Shown here: positions 24,165 through 31,625 of the stretch, one piece after another
Position numbering within the stretch: the first letter of the stretch is position 1
How the letters are laid out: each line of letters opens with the position of its first letter
NCBI GenBank assembly: GCA_041652555.1
Contig: JBAZHE010000012.1
Span: forward strand, 1-36,045
DNA length: 36,045 nucleotides
From: JBAZHE01 sp041652555
GTDB lineage: Bacteria > Patescibacteriota > Patescibacteriia > Patescibacteriales > WJLG01
Reading direction: 5' to 3'
The notes under the pieces: generated by a model
Told to the model about the DNA's origin: nothing
Seen by the model: the letters and a program-made list of their open reading frames with translations, nothing else
Database searches by the model: none
Translations under genes and position numbers: made by a program

Positions 24165-25284
24165 AAATAAAGTAGCCATAGCAATGAGTGGTGGCGTAGA
24201 CTCTTCTATGGCTGCCAAAACTTTAAAAGACCAAGGCCATGATTGCTTGGGGATTTTTATGCGTCTTGGAATTGAACGCGGATGTTGCGACGAAGATGCA
24301 GCCAGAAAAGTTTGTCAAAAAATTGGTATAAAATTTTATCCAATAGATGTTCGTGCTAAATTCAAAAAAGAAGTAAAAGATTATTTTCTATCTTCGTATA
24401 AAAAGGGAATTACTCCCAATCCTTGCGTTAAATGCAACCAGTTAATAAAATTTGGAGAGCTTTTAAAAAGAACTAAAGCCTTAGGCTGTGAGTATTTGGC
24501 CACTGGACATTATTTAAAAATAACCCGCCTTCGCCAAGGCTATGGCGGGCGAGGAAAAATAAAAAATATCTACAAACTTTTTCGCGCCAAAGATTCCTCT
24601 AAAGATCAGACTTATTTTTTGTATAATTTAACCCAAGAACAATTAAAACATATACTTTTTCCGATTGGCGATTTAATAAAAGAAAAAATGAAAGTTGACG
24701 CCAAAAAAAACAAACTCCCACATCTCAAAACCGAAAGCCAAGATGTCTGTTTTCTCTCCGGCGAACATAATAAATATTTAAAGAATAATTTAAAATTAAA
24801 AAAAGGTTTAATTAAAACTCTAGATAATAAAGTAGTCGGTGAGCATCAAGGCTTACCGCTATATACAATCGGCCAGCGCAAAGGTGTAGAGATTGGTGGC
24901 ATCGGACCGTTCTATGTGGTAAAAAAAGATTTCAAAACCAATACGCTTTTTGTGACAAATAATTCTAACGACCAAGCTTTAAGCGGCCTTGAGCTTGTCG
25001 CGGAAAACATCAACTGGATTTCCGGCCGTACACCAAAAATGCCCTTTAAATGCCAAGCTGTCATCCGCTACCGCCATAAACAAATCCCGTGCATTATAAA
25101 TAAAATAACCCCCTCTAAAAAGAGGGGCGGACTCCAAAGGCGGACTGGGTGTATGGTAAATACCGACAAATTTTTGGTTAAATTCTCCACCCCCCAGCGC
25201 GCCATCACCCCCGGCCAAAGCGTAGTGTTTTATAAAAAAGATGAATTATTAGGCGGTGGAACGGTAAAACCGTCAATGGTTTGA
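24157..25284 (+). CDS. mnmA: tRNA-specific 2-thiouridylase MnmA, with two palindrome-encoded inserts
   Basis: 375 residues. MnmA adenylates and thiolates U34 of Lys, Glu and Gln tRNAs. The PP-loop SGGVDSS (11-17), C93 in CVKCN and C198 in SQDVCFLSG are the ATP site and the two catalytic cysteines; TGHY and KDQTYFLY, the GQRKG motif, and PQRAITPGQSVVFY of the C-terminal barrel are conserved. Two stretches are foreign to the family: residues about 123-134 (TRLRQGYGGRGK) and about 318-335 (PSKKRGGLQRRTG), each lying exactly on a palindromic DNA element and each in a surface loop between strands. The frame is open throughout. The start overlaps the upstream glycosyltransferase by 8 bases. Confidence 0.95.
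   Translation: MNKNKVAIAMSGGVDSSMAAKTLKDQGHDCLGIFMRLGIERGCCDEDAARKVCQKIGIKFYPIDVRAKFKKEVKDYFLSSYKKGITPNPCVKCNQLIKFGELLKRTKALGCEYLATGHYLKITRLRQGYGGRGKIKNIYKLFRAKDSSKDQTYFLYNLTQEQLKHILFPIGDLIKEKMKVDAKKNKLPHLKTESQDVCFLSGEHNKYLKNNLKLKKGLIKTLDNKVVGEHQGLPLYTIGQRKGVEIGGIGPFYVVKKDFKTNTLFVTNNSNDQALSGLELVAENINWISGRTPKMPFKCQAVIRYRHKQIPCIINKITPSKKRGGLQRRTGCMVNTDKFLVKFSTPQRAITPGQSVVFYKKDELLGGGTVKPSMV
24524..24549 (+). repeat. In-frame palindromic element 1 inside mnmA
   Basis: CCCGCC (24524-24529) and GGCGGG (24544-24549) flank TTCGCCAAGGCTAT, with an inner GCCTT/AAGGC. It encodes RLRQGYGG. From memory, peptides of the LRQGYGGQ type recur in unrelated Patescibacteria proteins; not searched here. Confidence 0.65.
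25110..25152 (+). repeat. In-frame palindromic element 2 inside mnmA (same family as in tgt)
   Basis: Perfect hairpin CCCCTCT-AAAA-AGAGGGG (25110-25127), a variable centre with the direct repeat GGCGGACT (25126-25133, 25139-25146) and a GGGTGT tail (25147-25152), the same order as at 19355-19394. Confidence 0.75.
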
Positions 25285-25309
25285 CATTTTTTCTAACTTA
25301 TATTAAACT
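25281..25309 (+). promoter_or_regulatory. Promoter candidate of rpsB-tsf
   Basis: TTGACA (25281-25286, overlapping the mnmA stop), 17-bp spacer, TAAACT (25304-25309). RNA from here would include the hairpin at 25322-25354 and the rpsB leader. Confidence 0.5.
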
Positions 25310-25321
25310 ATTAATATCTAA

Positions 25322-25354
25322 AGAAAAAGCTATTTTTATAGCCTTTTCTGTTTT
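25322..25354 (+). terminator. Terminator-like hairpin between mnmA and rpsB
   Basis: AGAAAA-A-GCTAT (25322-25333) pairs with ATAGC-C-TTTTCT (25338-25349) around TTTT with one mismatch, followed by GTTTT. It ends the mnmA transcript, or attenuates rpsB if the promoter at 25281 is used. Confidence 0.65.
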
Positions 25355-25372
25355 ATTTAATAATATCTCTCA

Positions 25373-25431
25373 TGTCTGAATGTCTAAGGAAAACCTTGTC
25401 CTGAATTACTCAGGATCCAAATCATCAGACA
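25373..25431 (+). ncRNA. rpsB leader: three-way-junction RNA, probable ribosomal-protein autoregulator
   Basis: An outer stem TGTCTGA/TCAGACA (25373-25379 with 25425-25431) encloses two hairpins, AAGG-AAAA-CCTT (25386-25397) and TCCTGA-ATTAC-TCAGGA (25399-25415). It ends 21 bases before the rpsB ATG, next to the ribosome site AAGGA. This shape and place fit a leader by which S2 represses its own mRNA; that role is inference. Confidence 0.6.
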
Positions 25432-25452
25432 GAGGAAAAAAGGAAAAAAACT

Positions 25453-26154
25453 ATGGCTAAATTGCCAATAATCGAAGAAATGATGGCCGCTGGTATGCAC
25501 TTCGGCCACAACACCAGTCGCTGGCACCCAAAAATGAAACCTTATATTTTTGGCGCACGTCGCAATGTTTATATTGTTGACTTGGAAAAAAGTCAAAAAA
25601 TGCTAGGAATCGCACTCGCTTTTATTGAAAACTTGACGCGCGAAAGCAAGACAATTCTATTTGTCGGCACCAAAAATCAAGTAAAGAAAAACCTAAAAGA
25701 AACTGCTCTTGCCATTGAAATGCCTTATGTTTCAGAAAAATGGATGGGTGGACTTTTAACCAATTTTGCTATTTTTAAAAAAATGATCCGCAAATATCGC
25801 GATTTACTTGAAGAAAAGAATGCCGGCAAGCTAGACCGCTACACTAAAAAAGAGCGTTTAGAAATTGAAAGGGAAATTATCCGCTTAGAAACTAAGGTTG
25901 GTGGATTGGTAAATTTACAAAAATTACCAGATGCTTTATTTATTTGGGACTTGAAAAATGAAAAAACGGCCGTCGCCGAAGCAAAGGTCAAAAATATTCC
26001 GATTGTCGCCATCTGTGACACTAATGTCAACCCGGAGTTAGCCAATTATCCAATTCCCGGCAACGACGACGCGTCCAAAACAGCCGATCTCATTTTGAGC
26101 GTTATTAAAGAAGCCGTTCTTGATGTCAAAAAAGCAAAAACTAATTTAAAATAG
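25453..26154 (+). CDS. rpsB: 30S ribosomal protein S2
   Basis: 233 residues, standard length. Conserved stretches: GMHFGHNTSRWHPKMKPYIF, NVYIVDLEKSQ, ILFVGTKNQ, VSEKWMGGLLTNF and the C-terminal IVAICDTNVNPELANYPIPGNDD. S2 joins the small subunit late, at the hinge of head and body near S1. It is one of the few genes in the window with a usable Shine-Dalgarno (AAGGA, 7-8 bases before the ATG), and it has a structured leader. The rpsB-tsf order is the usual bacterial one; the tsf start follows after 16 bases. Confidence 0.98.
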   Translation: MAKLPIIEEMMAAGMHFGHNTSRWHPKMKPYIFGARRNVYIVDLEKSQKMLGIALAFIENLTRESKTILFVGTKNQVKKNLKETALAIEMPYVSEKWMGGLLTNFAIFKKMIRKYRDLLEEKNAGKLDRYTKKERLEIEREIIRLETKVGGLVNLQKLPDALFIWDLKNEKTAVAEAKVKNIPIVAICDTNVNPELANYPIPGNDDASKTADLILSVIKEAVLDVKKAKTNLK

Positions 26155-26170
26155 AACTCATAATAAAATT

Positions 26171-26968
26171 ATGGAACTCTTAAAAAAACTCCGCGAAATG
26201 AGCGGCGCCGGTATGTTAGATTGCAAAAAAGCTCTAGAAGAATCTGGTAATAATTTGGAAAAAGCTATAGAGATTTTACGCAAAAAAGGTATTGCCAAAG
26301 CCGCTAAGCGCGAAGGTCGCGAAGCCAACGAAGGCGTTATTCTTCTAGAAGTTAATGCCCAAGGCAACGAAGGTTATATGGTTGAGGTGAACGCCGAGAC
26401 CGATTTTGTCGCACGTAATGAAAAATTTCTTTCTCTGGCTGAAAAAGTAATGCAAGTTATTAAAACTGCCAAACCGACCAATTTAGATATTTTACTTTCT
26501 TCACCTTTAGAAAATTCCACCGTAAGAGAAACTATTGATGAACTTTCTGGCACTATTGGTGAAAAAATGGGTATCAAGCAATTTGCCATTGTCTCTGGCG
26601 CTACCGTAGCCGGCTATTCTCATTTGGGCGGAAAAATCGGCGTTTTAGTAGCCTTGGATGTGGCGAAAAAAAATGAATTAACTGCTGACATTGCCATGCA
26701 AATCGCCGCTACCAATCCTTTATATATTAATCCATCCGAAATTCCAACCACCGTAATTGAAAAAGAAAAAGAAATTGAAACCGAAGTTTTAACCAAGGAA
26801 GGTAAACCGGCCGCTGTGATTGAAAAGATTTTAGTTGGCAAAATAAATAAATACTTTGAGAATAATTGCTTAATTAAGCAAGAATTTATAAAAGACGACA
26901 GTCGAAAAGTTGAACAAATTCTTGACGGCGCCAAGATTCTGTCTTTCAAAAGATTTAGCCTAGAATAA
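26171..26968 (+). CDS. tsf: Translation elongation factor Ts
   Basis: 265 residues, near the short end for the family. The N-terminal UBA-like domain reads LLKKLREMSGAGMLDCKKAL and EKAIEILRKKG; the core has the TDFVARNEKF motif that contacts EF-Tu and IAMQIAATNPLYI. EF-Ts ejects GDP from EF-Tu to recharge it. The C-terminal KYFENNCLIKQEFIKDD segment is complete. It forms an operon with rpsB (16-base gap) and probably with the PSP1 gene 10 bases downstream. No ribosome site is visible, so coupled translation is likely. Confidence 0.97.
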   Translation: MELLKKLREMSGAGMLDCKKALEESGNNLEKAIEILRKKGIAKAAKREGREANEGVILLEVNAQGNEGYMVEVNAETDFVARNEKFLSLAEKVMQVIKTAKPTNLDILLSSPLENSTVRETIDELSGTIGEKMGIKQFAIVSGATVAGYSHLGGKIGVLVALDVAKKNELTADIAMQIAATNPLYINPSEIPTTVIEKEKEIETEVLTKEGKPAAVIEKILVGKINKYFENNCLIKQEFIKDDSRKVEQILDGAKILSFKRFSLE

Positions 26969-26978
26969 AAATTCTGTT

Positions 26979-27809
26979 ATGAAGGTTGTTAAAATACAAT
27001 TCGCCAGTTGGGACAAACCTTATTATTTTTCTCCCAATGATTTAGATTTAATAGTTGGCAATAAAGTTATTGTAGAAACGGAACTCGGCTTGGAATTAGG
27101 CGAGGTTTTAGGCTTTTCTGAAATAGACTTAGATTTAGCAGCGATAGAAAATGAAAAAGGCGGAGAAAAAAAGGAAGTCAAACCTGTTTTGCACTTAGCA
27201 ACCGAAGAAGATTTAAAAAAAGTTTCTAATGGAGAAGAAAAGAGTTTCGCTATGCAAGCCTGCCGAAAAATGATAGAAAATAAAGGACTACCAATGAAAT
27301 TAGTTGACACTATTTTTTCTTTTTCCGGCAATCGCATTAATTTCGCTTTTATCGCTGACGGTCGCGTTGATTTTCGCGATCTAGTTAAAGAATTAACGAC
27401 TCATTTCGGAAAAATGATCCGTCTTACACAAATCGGCATTCGCGACGAGGCACGCTTAATGGGGGATTGTGGACATTGCGGCCGACCATTGTGTTGTCGC
27501 GGTTTTATCAAAGATTTTTCTTCTGTCGGTTCAGAAATGGCCGAAACCCAGCAGGTTGTCCACCGCGGTTCAGATCGTATTTCTGGCTGTTGCGGCCGTT
27601 TAATGTGCTGCTTACAATACGAAAATCAAGGCTATAAAGAAATGGCGGAAAAAATGCCGGCCATCGGCGTGCGCGTGAGTATGGATGGAAAAAGAGGCAT
27701 CGTAGTTGGAATTCATGTTTTAAAACAATCATTAGACGTGGAATTCCACGATGAAAGAGGCGGGCGAGTTGTTACAGAAGTTGACCTGAATAGAAAAAAG
27801 AATAGTTAG
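26979..27809 (+). CDS. PSP1 domain protein (RicT/YaaT-like)
   Basis: 276 residues. The N-terminal part VVKIQFASWDKPYYF and VETELGLELGEVLGF begins the PSP1 fold; GRVDFRDLVKELTTHFG, RLTQIGIRDEARLMGDCGHCG and SGCCGRLMCCLQYE are the family signature. Eight cysteines in two clusters (CGHCGRPLCC and GCCGRLMCC) match the iron-sulfur-binding cysteines of RicT in the RicAFT complex of Bacillus, which aids RNase Y mRNA processing. No RicA or RicF partner is in the window. Position behind tsf (10-base gap) suggests a housekeeping, translation- or RNA-linked role here. Confidence 0.93.
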   Translation: MKVVKIQFASWDKPYYFSPNDLDLIVGNKVIVETELGLELGEVLGFSEIDLDLAAIENEKGGEKKEVKPVLHLATEEDLKKVSNGEEKSFAMQACRKMIENKGLPMKLVDTIFSFSGNRINFAFIADGRVDFRDLVKELTTHFGKMIRLTQIGIRDEARLMGDCGHCGRPLCCRGFIKDFSSVGSEMAETQQVVHRGSDRISGCCGRLMCCLQYENQGYKEMAEKMPAIGVRVSMDGKRGIVVGIHVLKQSLDVEFHDERGGRVVTEVDLNRKKNS

Positions 27810-27827
27810 ACCAAATCATTTTTTTAC

Positions 27828-27856
27828 TTGTCAAAAAAAGAGAAATATTGTATAAT
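27828..27856 (+). promoter_or_regulatory. Promoter of the receiver gene at 27887
   Basis: TTGTCA (27828-27833), 17-bp spacer, TATAAT (27851-27856), both near consensus. It overlaps an upstream in-frame TTG, showing that the ATG at 27887 is the real start. Confidence 0.78.
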
Positions 27857-27886
27857 CAGGCTATATTAAATATAATAAAATATTTT

Positions 27887-28273
27887 ATGCTTGAGAAAGA
27901 AAAAAAACCAAAAATTCTGATCATTGAAGACGATCATTTTCTTGCCAATATTTATGTTACGATTTTTTCCCAGAAAGATTTTGAAGTTTTAACGTCCGGA
28001 ACAGGTGAAGATGGTTGGAAATTAATAGAAAGAGAGCAACCCGACGTTGTCTTGCTAGACATTCTTTTACCGGGGCCAATGAATGGCTTGGATGTTTTAA
28101 GAAAGATTCGTCGCAACGAAACAAGCATGAAAATTCCAGTAATAATTTTAAGTAACTGTGATGATGACGAAACTATTAGTGAAGGATTAAGAATAGGAGC
28201 TGAAAGTTATTTTATTAAAGCTCAAACAACTCCGGATGATATCCTTCACAGCGTTATGACGTTTTTGAATTAG
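27887..28273 (+). CDS. Stand-alone response regulator receiver (CheY-like)
   Basis: 128 residues from the ATG at 27887; a longer in-frame reading from TTG 27848 would overlap the -10 box, so it is rejected. E14-D15-D16 are the acidic residues, D58 in LLDILLP the phospho-acceptor, S89 in ILSN the switch and K111 in FIKA the conserved lysine. It has no output domain. A good promoter precedes it; the methyltransferase follows after 46 bases and a histidine kinase lies 1.1 kb downstream, which may be its partner. Confidence 0.92.
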   Translation: MLEKEKKPKILIIEDDHFLANIYVTIFSQKDFEVLTSGTGEDGWKLIEREQPDVVLLDILLPGPMNGLDVLRKIRRNETSMKIPVIILSNCDDDETISEGLRIGAESYFIKAQTTPDDILHSVMTFLN

Positions 28274-28319
28274 TTTTTTATAAATTTCCGTTCATTAAAC
28301 AACAACAAGAGAGGTAAAT

Positions 28320-29294
28320 ATGAAATCCATTACAACAGGGACAGTAAAAGGGAATCTTATGGCGGAAGAAAAGTTTATTTGTCCAGTATTACAGGAACAT
28401 TATAATCTTCTTCCTGTAAGTAAAATGAAGTTTTTAAATACTCCCGAAGCTAGCTCTTTATTAAGAAGTTTGCCAGTAAATGTAAAAAATATTTTCTTAG
28501 AGAACTTCTTAAAAGGAATTAAAGGTGTTGACGCCACTAAATGGGGGGTGGTTTACGATCATTTTCAGAAAAATAGTGAAATTATACCAGCGTTAACAGC
28601 AAATCCAGGCACTTATACTATGTTGGAGAGGATGTATCATTTATATCCTGTAACCGGAGCAATTGATTCTTATCTCCTTGGATGCATGGCTGGTGGCCAA
28701 GCACTCTGGAACAGATACAACCTTGTTACAAAACTTTCTTACCAGCTTGTTTTATCTGTTCTTAAAAATCAAAAAAACTGTTTGATGGCCGATTTTGGCA
28801 GTGGGCCGGGCAGAAACGTTATTGAGATGATCAAAAAAATCCCGGATAAAAACAGAGTAAGCATTGATTGCATTGACAATGATTCTTTTGCCATAGATTA
28901 TGGTAAAAAACTTGTTAATATGGAAGGAATAAGTCAAATTAATTTTGTGGAAAAAAGTATGTTTAGCCTTCGTTACCGAAGAAGCCTTGACATCGGTCAG
29001 CTTATTGGAGTCATGTGTGGAATGAGTTATAATCAAGCAGTATCTCTTCTTAAAATTTTAAAGCATCATTTTAAAACTGGGGGGAAGCTTTTAGCCGCTG
29101 TTTTATTGGATGAAATGCCAAAAGAAGATTTACTTTGTTCATACACCCTAAGGGAAACGGCAGACTGGAATTTACGATTTCGACCGCTAGGAGAACTAAA
29201 GAGAATCTTTGAGGCTGCTGGTTGGAAATATGTTAGTTACTTCCAAGAAGAACCAACAAGATTTTACGAAATCGGAATTGGTGAAGCCATTTGA
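28320..29294 (+). CDS. SAM-dependent methyltransferase-like protein (class I fold)
   Basis: 324 residues. The first 140 residues form a helical N-terminal region unlike the usual small methyltransferases. A Rossmann-type SAM site starts at residue 158 (DFGSGPGRN, motif I); an acidic residue after the next strand in SIDCIDND fits motif II, and GGKLLAAVLLDEMP fits the late strand region. The C-terminal FEAAGWKYVSYFQEEPTRFY is typical of class I methyltransferases. The substrate is unknown. The start is supported by GAGG five bases upstream. It lies between a receiver gene and a kinase gene but is separated from the kinase by a terminator. A chemotaxis CheR role is not supported by the sequence. 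Confidence 0.78.
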   Translation: MKSITTGTVKGNLMAEEKFICPVLQEHYNLLPVSKMKFLNTPEASSLLRSLPVNVKNIFLENFLKGIKGVDATKWGVVYDHFQKNSEIIPALTANPGTYTMLERMYHLYPVTGAIDSYLLGCMAGGQALWNRYNLVTKLSYQLVLSVLKNQKNCLMADFGSGPGRNVIEMIKKIPDKNRVSIDCIDNDSFAIDYGKKLVNMEGISQINFVEKSMFSLRYRRSLDIGQLIGVMCGMSYNQAVSLLKILKHHFKTGGKLLAAVLLDEMPKEDLLCSYTLRETADWNLRFRPLGELKRIFEAAGWKYVSYFQEEPTRFYEIGIGEAI

Positions 29295-29304
29295 CACTTT
29301 ATTG

Positions 29305-29358
29305 AATCTCCGAAATTTGCTATGATTAAAATATCAATCAAGCAAGTTCGGAGATTTT
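29305..29358 (+). terminator. Terminator hairpin whose loop holds the next promoter
   Basis: AATCTCCGAA (29305-29314) pairs with TTCGGAGATT (29347-29356) with TTGC/GCAA (29317-29320, 29342-29345) extending the stem, followed by a run of T. The large loop contains TATGAT (29321-29326). Confidence 0.75.
29318..29326 (+). promoter_or_regulatory. Extended -10 promoter candidate of the second kinase
   Basis: TGCTATGAT (29318-29326) with a weak TTTATT -35 at 29298-29303 (17-bp spacing). It lies in the loop of the upstream terminator; the kinase ATG is at 29381. Confidence 0.45.
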
Positions 29359-29380
29359 TTTTGTAAAATAAATTACGCCA

Positions 29381-31573
29381 ATGTATTTATATTTTGCATT
29401 TAGCGCTTTATTCAATGCGATTGTCAGCCTATTGCTGGGTATTTTTGTGTTTTTAAAAAATAAAAAAAGTAAGGTTAATAGTGGCTTTGCTTTTTTTTGT
29501 ATTTCCGTAGCGGTTTGGTCAATCTTTTATATCGGTTGGCCGTTATCAGCAACCTCATCGCAAACTTTATTTTGGTTTAGATTATTGCACATCGGCGCCA
29601 GTTTCACGCCAATAACCTATTTTCACTTCGTCGTTAATTGGCTTAATCTGTATAAACGGAAAAGGATGTTTGTTTTCATGGGTTACTTATTGGCTGTTCT
29701 TTTTTCTGTTTCAGTTTTTTCTCCATATTTTATCGTTGATATGGTGCCTAAATTTTCGTTGCGTTTTTGGGCTGAACCAGGAATAATCTATCACTTTTAT
29801 TTATTCTATTTTTTTGGTTATGTGGTTTTCTCGTCAATTTTATTATACCTGAATTATAAAAAAACCTCGGGTATAAAAAAACATCAAATCAAATTAATTT
29901 TAGCCGGCATAGCTTTGTCTTTTATTGGCGGTTCAACGAATTATTTTTTGTGGTACAACATAAACATTCCCCCTTACGGAAATATCCTAGCCAGTTCTTT
30001 TGTTGCTTTCACGGCTTACGCCATTATCAGATACCGTTTTATGGATGTTCGTATTGTTATCCGTAGATTTTTTATTTATTTCAGCAGTGCCATCTTTGTT
30101 TTTGCTTTTTTATATCTTTCTTTATGGTTTTTTAATAAGCACGCCAGACAAGATATTTTATACATATACGTATTATTAGCCGCTATTTTATTTACTATCG
30201 GGTTTTATTTTTTTGAAAATCTATTAATAAAAATTGTCAATAAATATTTTTTCGCCGGATTATATAATTATCAAGAGGCGATAAAAAAACTATCCAAAGA
30301 GCTTACTTACAGCAATAACTTAACGGGTATAGTTAATTCTATTGTTGAAACAATTAAGAAAACTATTCAGTTAGATCGCGCTGGAGTTTTATTAGCTAAT
30401 GTTTCAAAGTCTCCAATAATATTTAAGACTGCTAAAGTTATTGGTTTTAATGAAAAGGATGGTATTTCTTTGGTTAAGGATAATTTTTTAATCAACTATT
30501 TAGAAAAAACCAAACAACCATTAGTAGCTGATGAATTATTGTTTTTAGCAAATACTGGGAAAATACCGGTAAAAAAAAAGAAACTAGAGGGTATTTACGA
30601 GAGCATGAACCGTCTTAAAATTTCAATTTGCCTACCTCTGATAAATAAAAATAAATTAATCGGTGTAATAATTTTAGGTGATAAACTTTCCGGCGGGGCT
30701 TATACTAAAGAAGATTTAGAGTTATTATCCATCTTAGCCAACCAGGCCGGCATCGCCATAAACAACGCCAATCTTTATCAGCAAATAAAAGATTTTAATA
30801 AAATCCTAGAGTCCAAAGTTGAAGCCCAAACTAAGGAATTAAGAAAAAAGGCGAAAGAATTAGAGGGAAAAAACATTAACTTGGAGAAACTATTGGAAAT
30901 TAAAGATGAATTTTTACATGTGGTGAATCATCAGCTTAACACTCCAGTGTCTATTATAAAAAATTCTGTTTATATGGTTAGGTCTGGCTCGTTTCCCCTG
31001 GAAAAAGGCTTAGATTTTGTTGATGAGGGTGTTAAGAGAATACAGGAAGTTCTTACCGGTTTTTGGAAAGCTTTTTCTTTGGGCGCGGAAGAATTAAAAA
31101 TAAAAAAAGAAGAGGTTGATTTAGAAGAAATGATTGACAAGCTGGTTGAAGATGTTCTTATGCCAGCTGTAAAAAGTAAGGGGTTGAAAATAAAAGTAGA
31201 AAAAAATATTCATCTTCCGCATATTAAGGGAGATAAAGATCAGCTTCGACAAGTTGTGAGCAACCTTTTGGAAAATGCGGTCTCTTATACTGCCTCTGGT
31301 TCAGTAAAATTTTATTTTGAAAATAAAAATAAGGAAATGCTTAAGATTTTTGTAGCTGATACTGGATGCGGTATTGACGAAAAAGACAAAGATAAATTAT
31401 TCGGAAGATTCGTCCGCGGAGCGCGCGCCGTCCATGTACGACCCTCCGGCTCCGGACTCGGCCTCTACATTGCCAAAAAGATTGTTGAAGCTCACGGCGG
31501 AGAATTAAAATTAGAAAGTTCTAAGGTGGATAAAGGCACAACTTTCAGCTTCACTCTGCCGATTTGGAAATAA
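29381..31573 (+). CDS. Sensor histidine kinase with multi-TM N-terminus, GAF, HisKA, HATPase
   Basis: 730 residues. The first 290 hold about eight membrane helices in the 7TM/HisKA-N style (GIFVFLKNKKSKVNSGFAFF, followed by hydrophobic segments to about 225 and again 230-285). A GAF domain lies at about 300-455 (LDRAGVLLAN, ICLPLINKNKLIGVIILGDK, LLSILANQAGIAINNANLY), then a coiled coil (465-505). HisKA has phospho-acceptor H517 in NHQLNTPVSI, where the usual Arg of HxLRTP is Asn. HATPase: SNLLENAVSYTA, ADTGCGIDE, SGSGLGLYIAKKIVEAHGG. It should pass phosphate to a receiver, perhaps that at 27887. The signal is unknown; the GAF could bind a small molecule and the membrane part sense lipids or pheromones. 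Confidence 0.9.
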   Translation: MYLYFAFSALFNAIVSLLLGIFVFLKNKKSKVNSGFAFFCISVAVWSIFYIGWPLSATSSQTLFWFRLLHIGASFTPITYFHFVVNWLNLYKRKRMFVFMGYLLAVLFSVSVFSPYFIVDMVPKFSLRFWAEPGIIYHFYLFYFFGYVVFSSILLYLNYKKTSGIKKHQIKLILAGIALSFIGGSTNYFLWYNINIPPYGNILASSFVAFTAYAIIRYRFMDVRIVIRRFFIYFSSAIFVFAFLYLSLWFFNKHARQDILYIYVLLAAILFTIGFYFFENLLIKIVNKYFFAGLYNYQEAIKKLSKELTYSNNLTGIVNSIVETIKKTIQLDRAGVLLANVSKSPIIFKTAKVIGFNEKDGISLVKDNFLINYLEKTKQPLVADELLFLANTGKIPVKKKKLEGIYESMNRLKISICLPLINKNKLIGVIILGDKLSGGAYTKEDLELLSILANQAGIAINNANLYQQIKDFNKILESKVEAQTKELRKKAKELEGKNINLEKLLEIKDEFLHVVNHQLNTPVSIIKNSVYMVRSGSFPLEKGLDFVDEGVKRIQEVLTGFWKAFSLGAEELKIKKEEVDLEEMIDKLVEDVLMPAVKSKGLKIKVEKNIHLPHIKGDKDQLRQVVSNLLENAVSYTASGSVKFYFENKNKEMLKIFVADTGCGIDEKDKDKLFGRFVRGARAVHVRPSGSGLGLYIAKKIVEAHGGELKLESSKVDKGTTFSFTLPIWK

Positions 31574-31578
31574 TCTAG

Positions 31579-31620
31579 CTAATAAAAAATCCACAGCCTG
31601 TACTGTGGATTTTTTATTAG
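31579..31620. terminator. Bidirectional terminator between the kinase and clpB
   Basis: An 18-bp perfect stem (31579-31596 and 31603-31620) around CCTGTA with A run on one arm and T run on the other. It serves the two convergent genes. Confidence 0.92.
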
Positions 31621-31625
31621 AAATT

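Noticed and set aside
24157..25284. Frameshift or assembly error as the cause of the odd MnmA segments
   Set aside because: Both segments keep the frame, are flanked by well-conserved motifs and coincide with palindromes, one related to the element in tgt.
27848..27886. TTG start 13 codons upstream for the receiver at 27887
   Set aside because: It overlaps the -10 box TATAAT.
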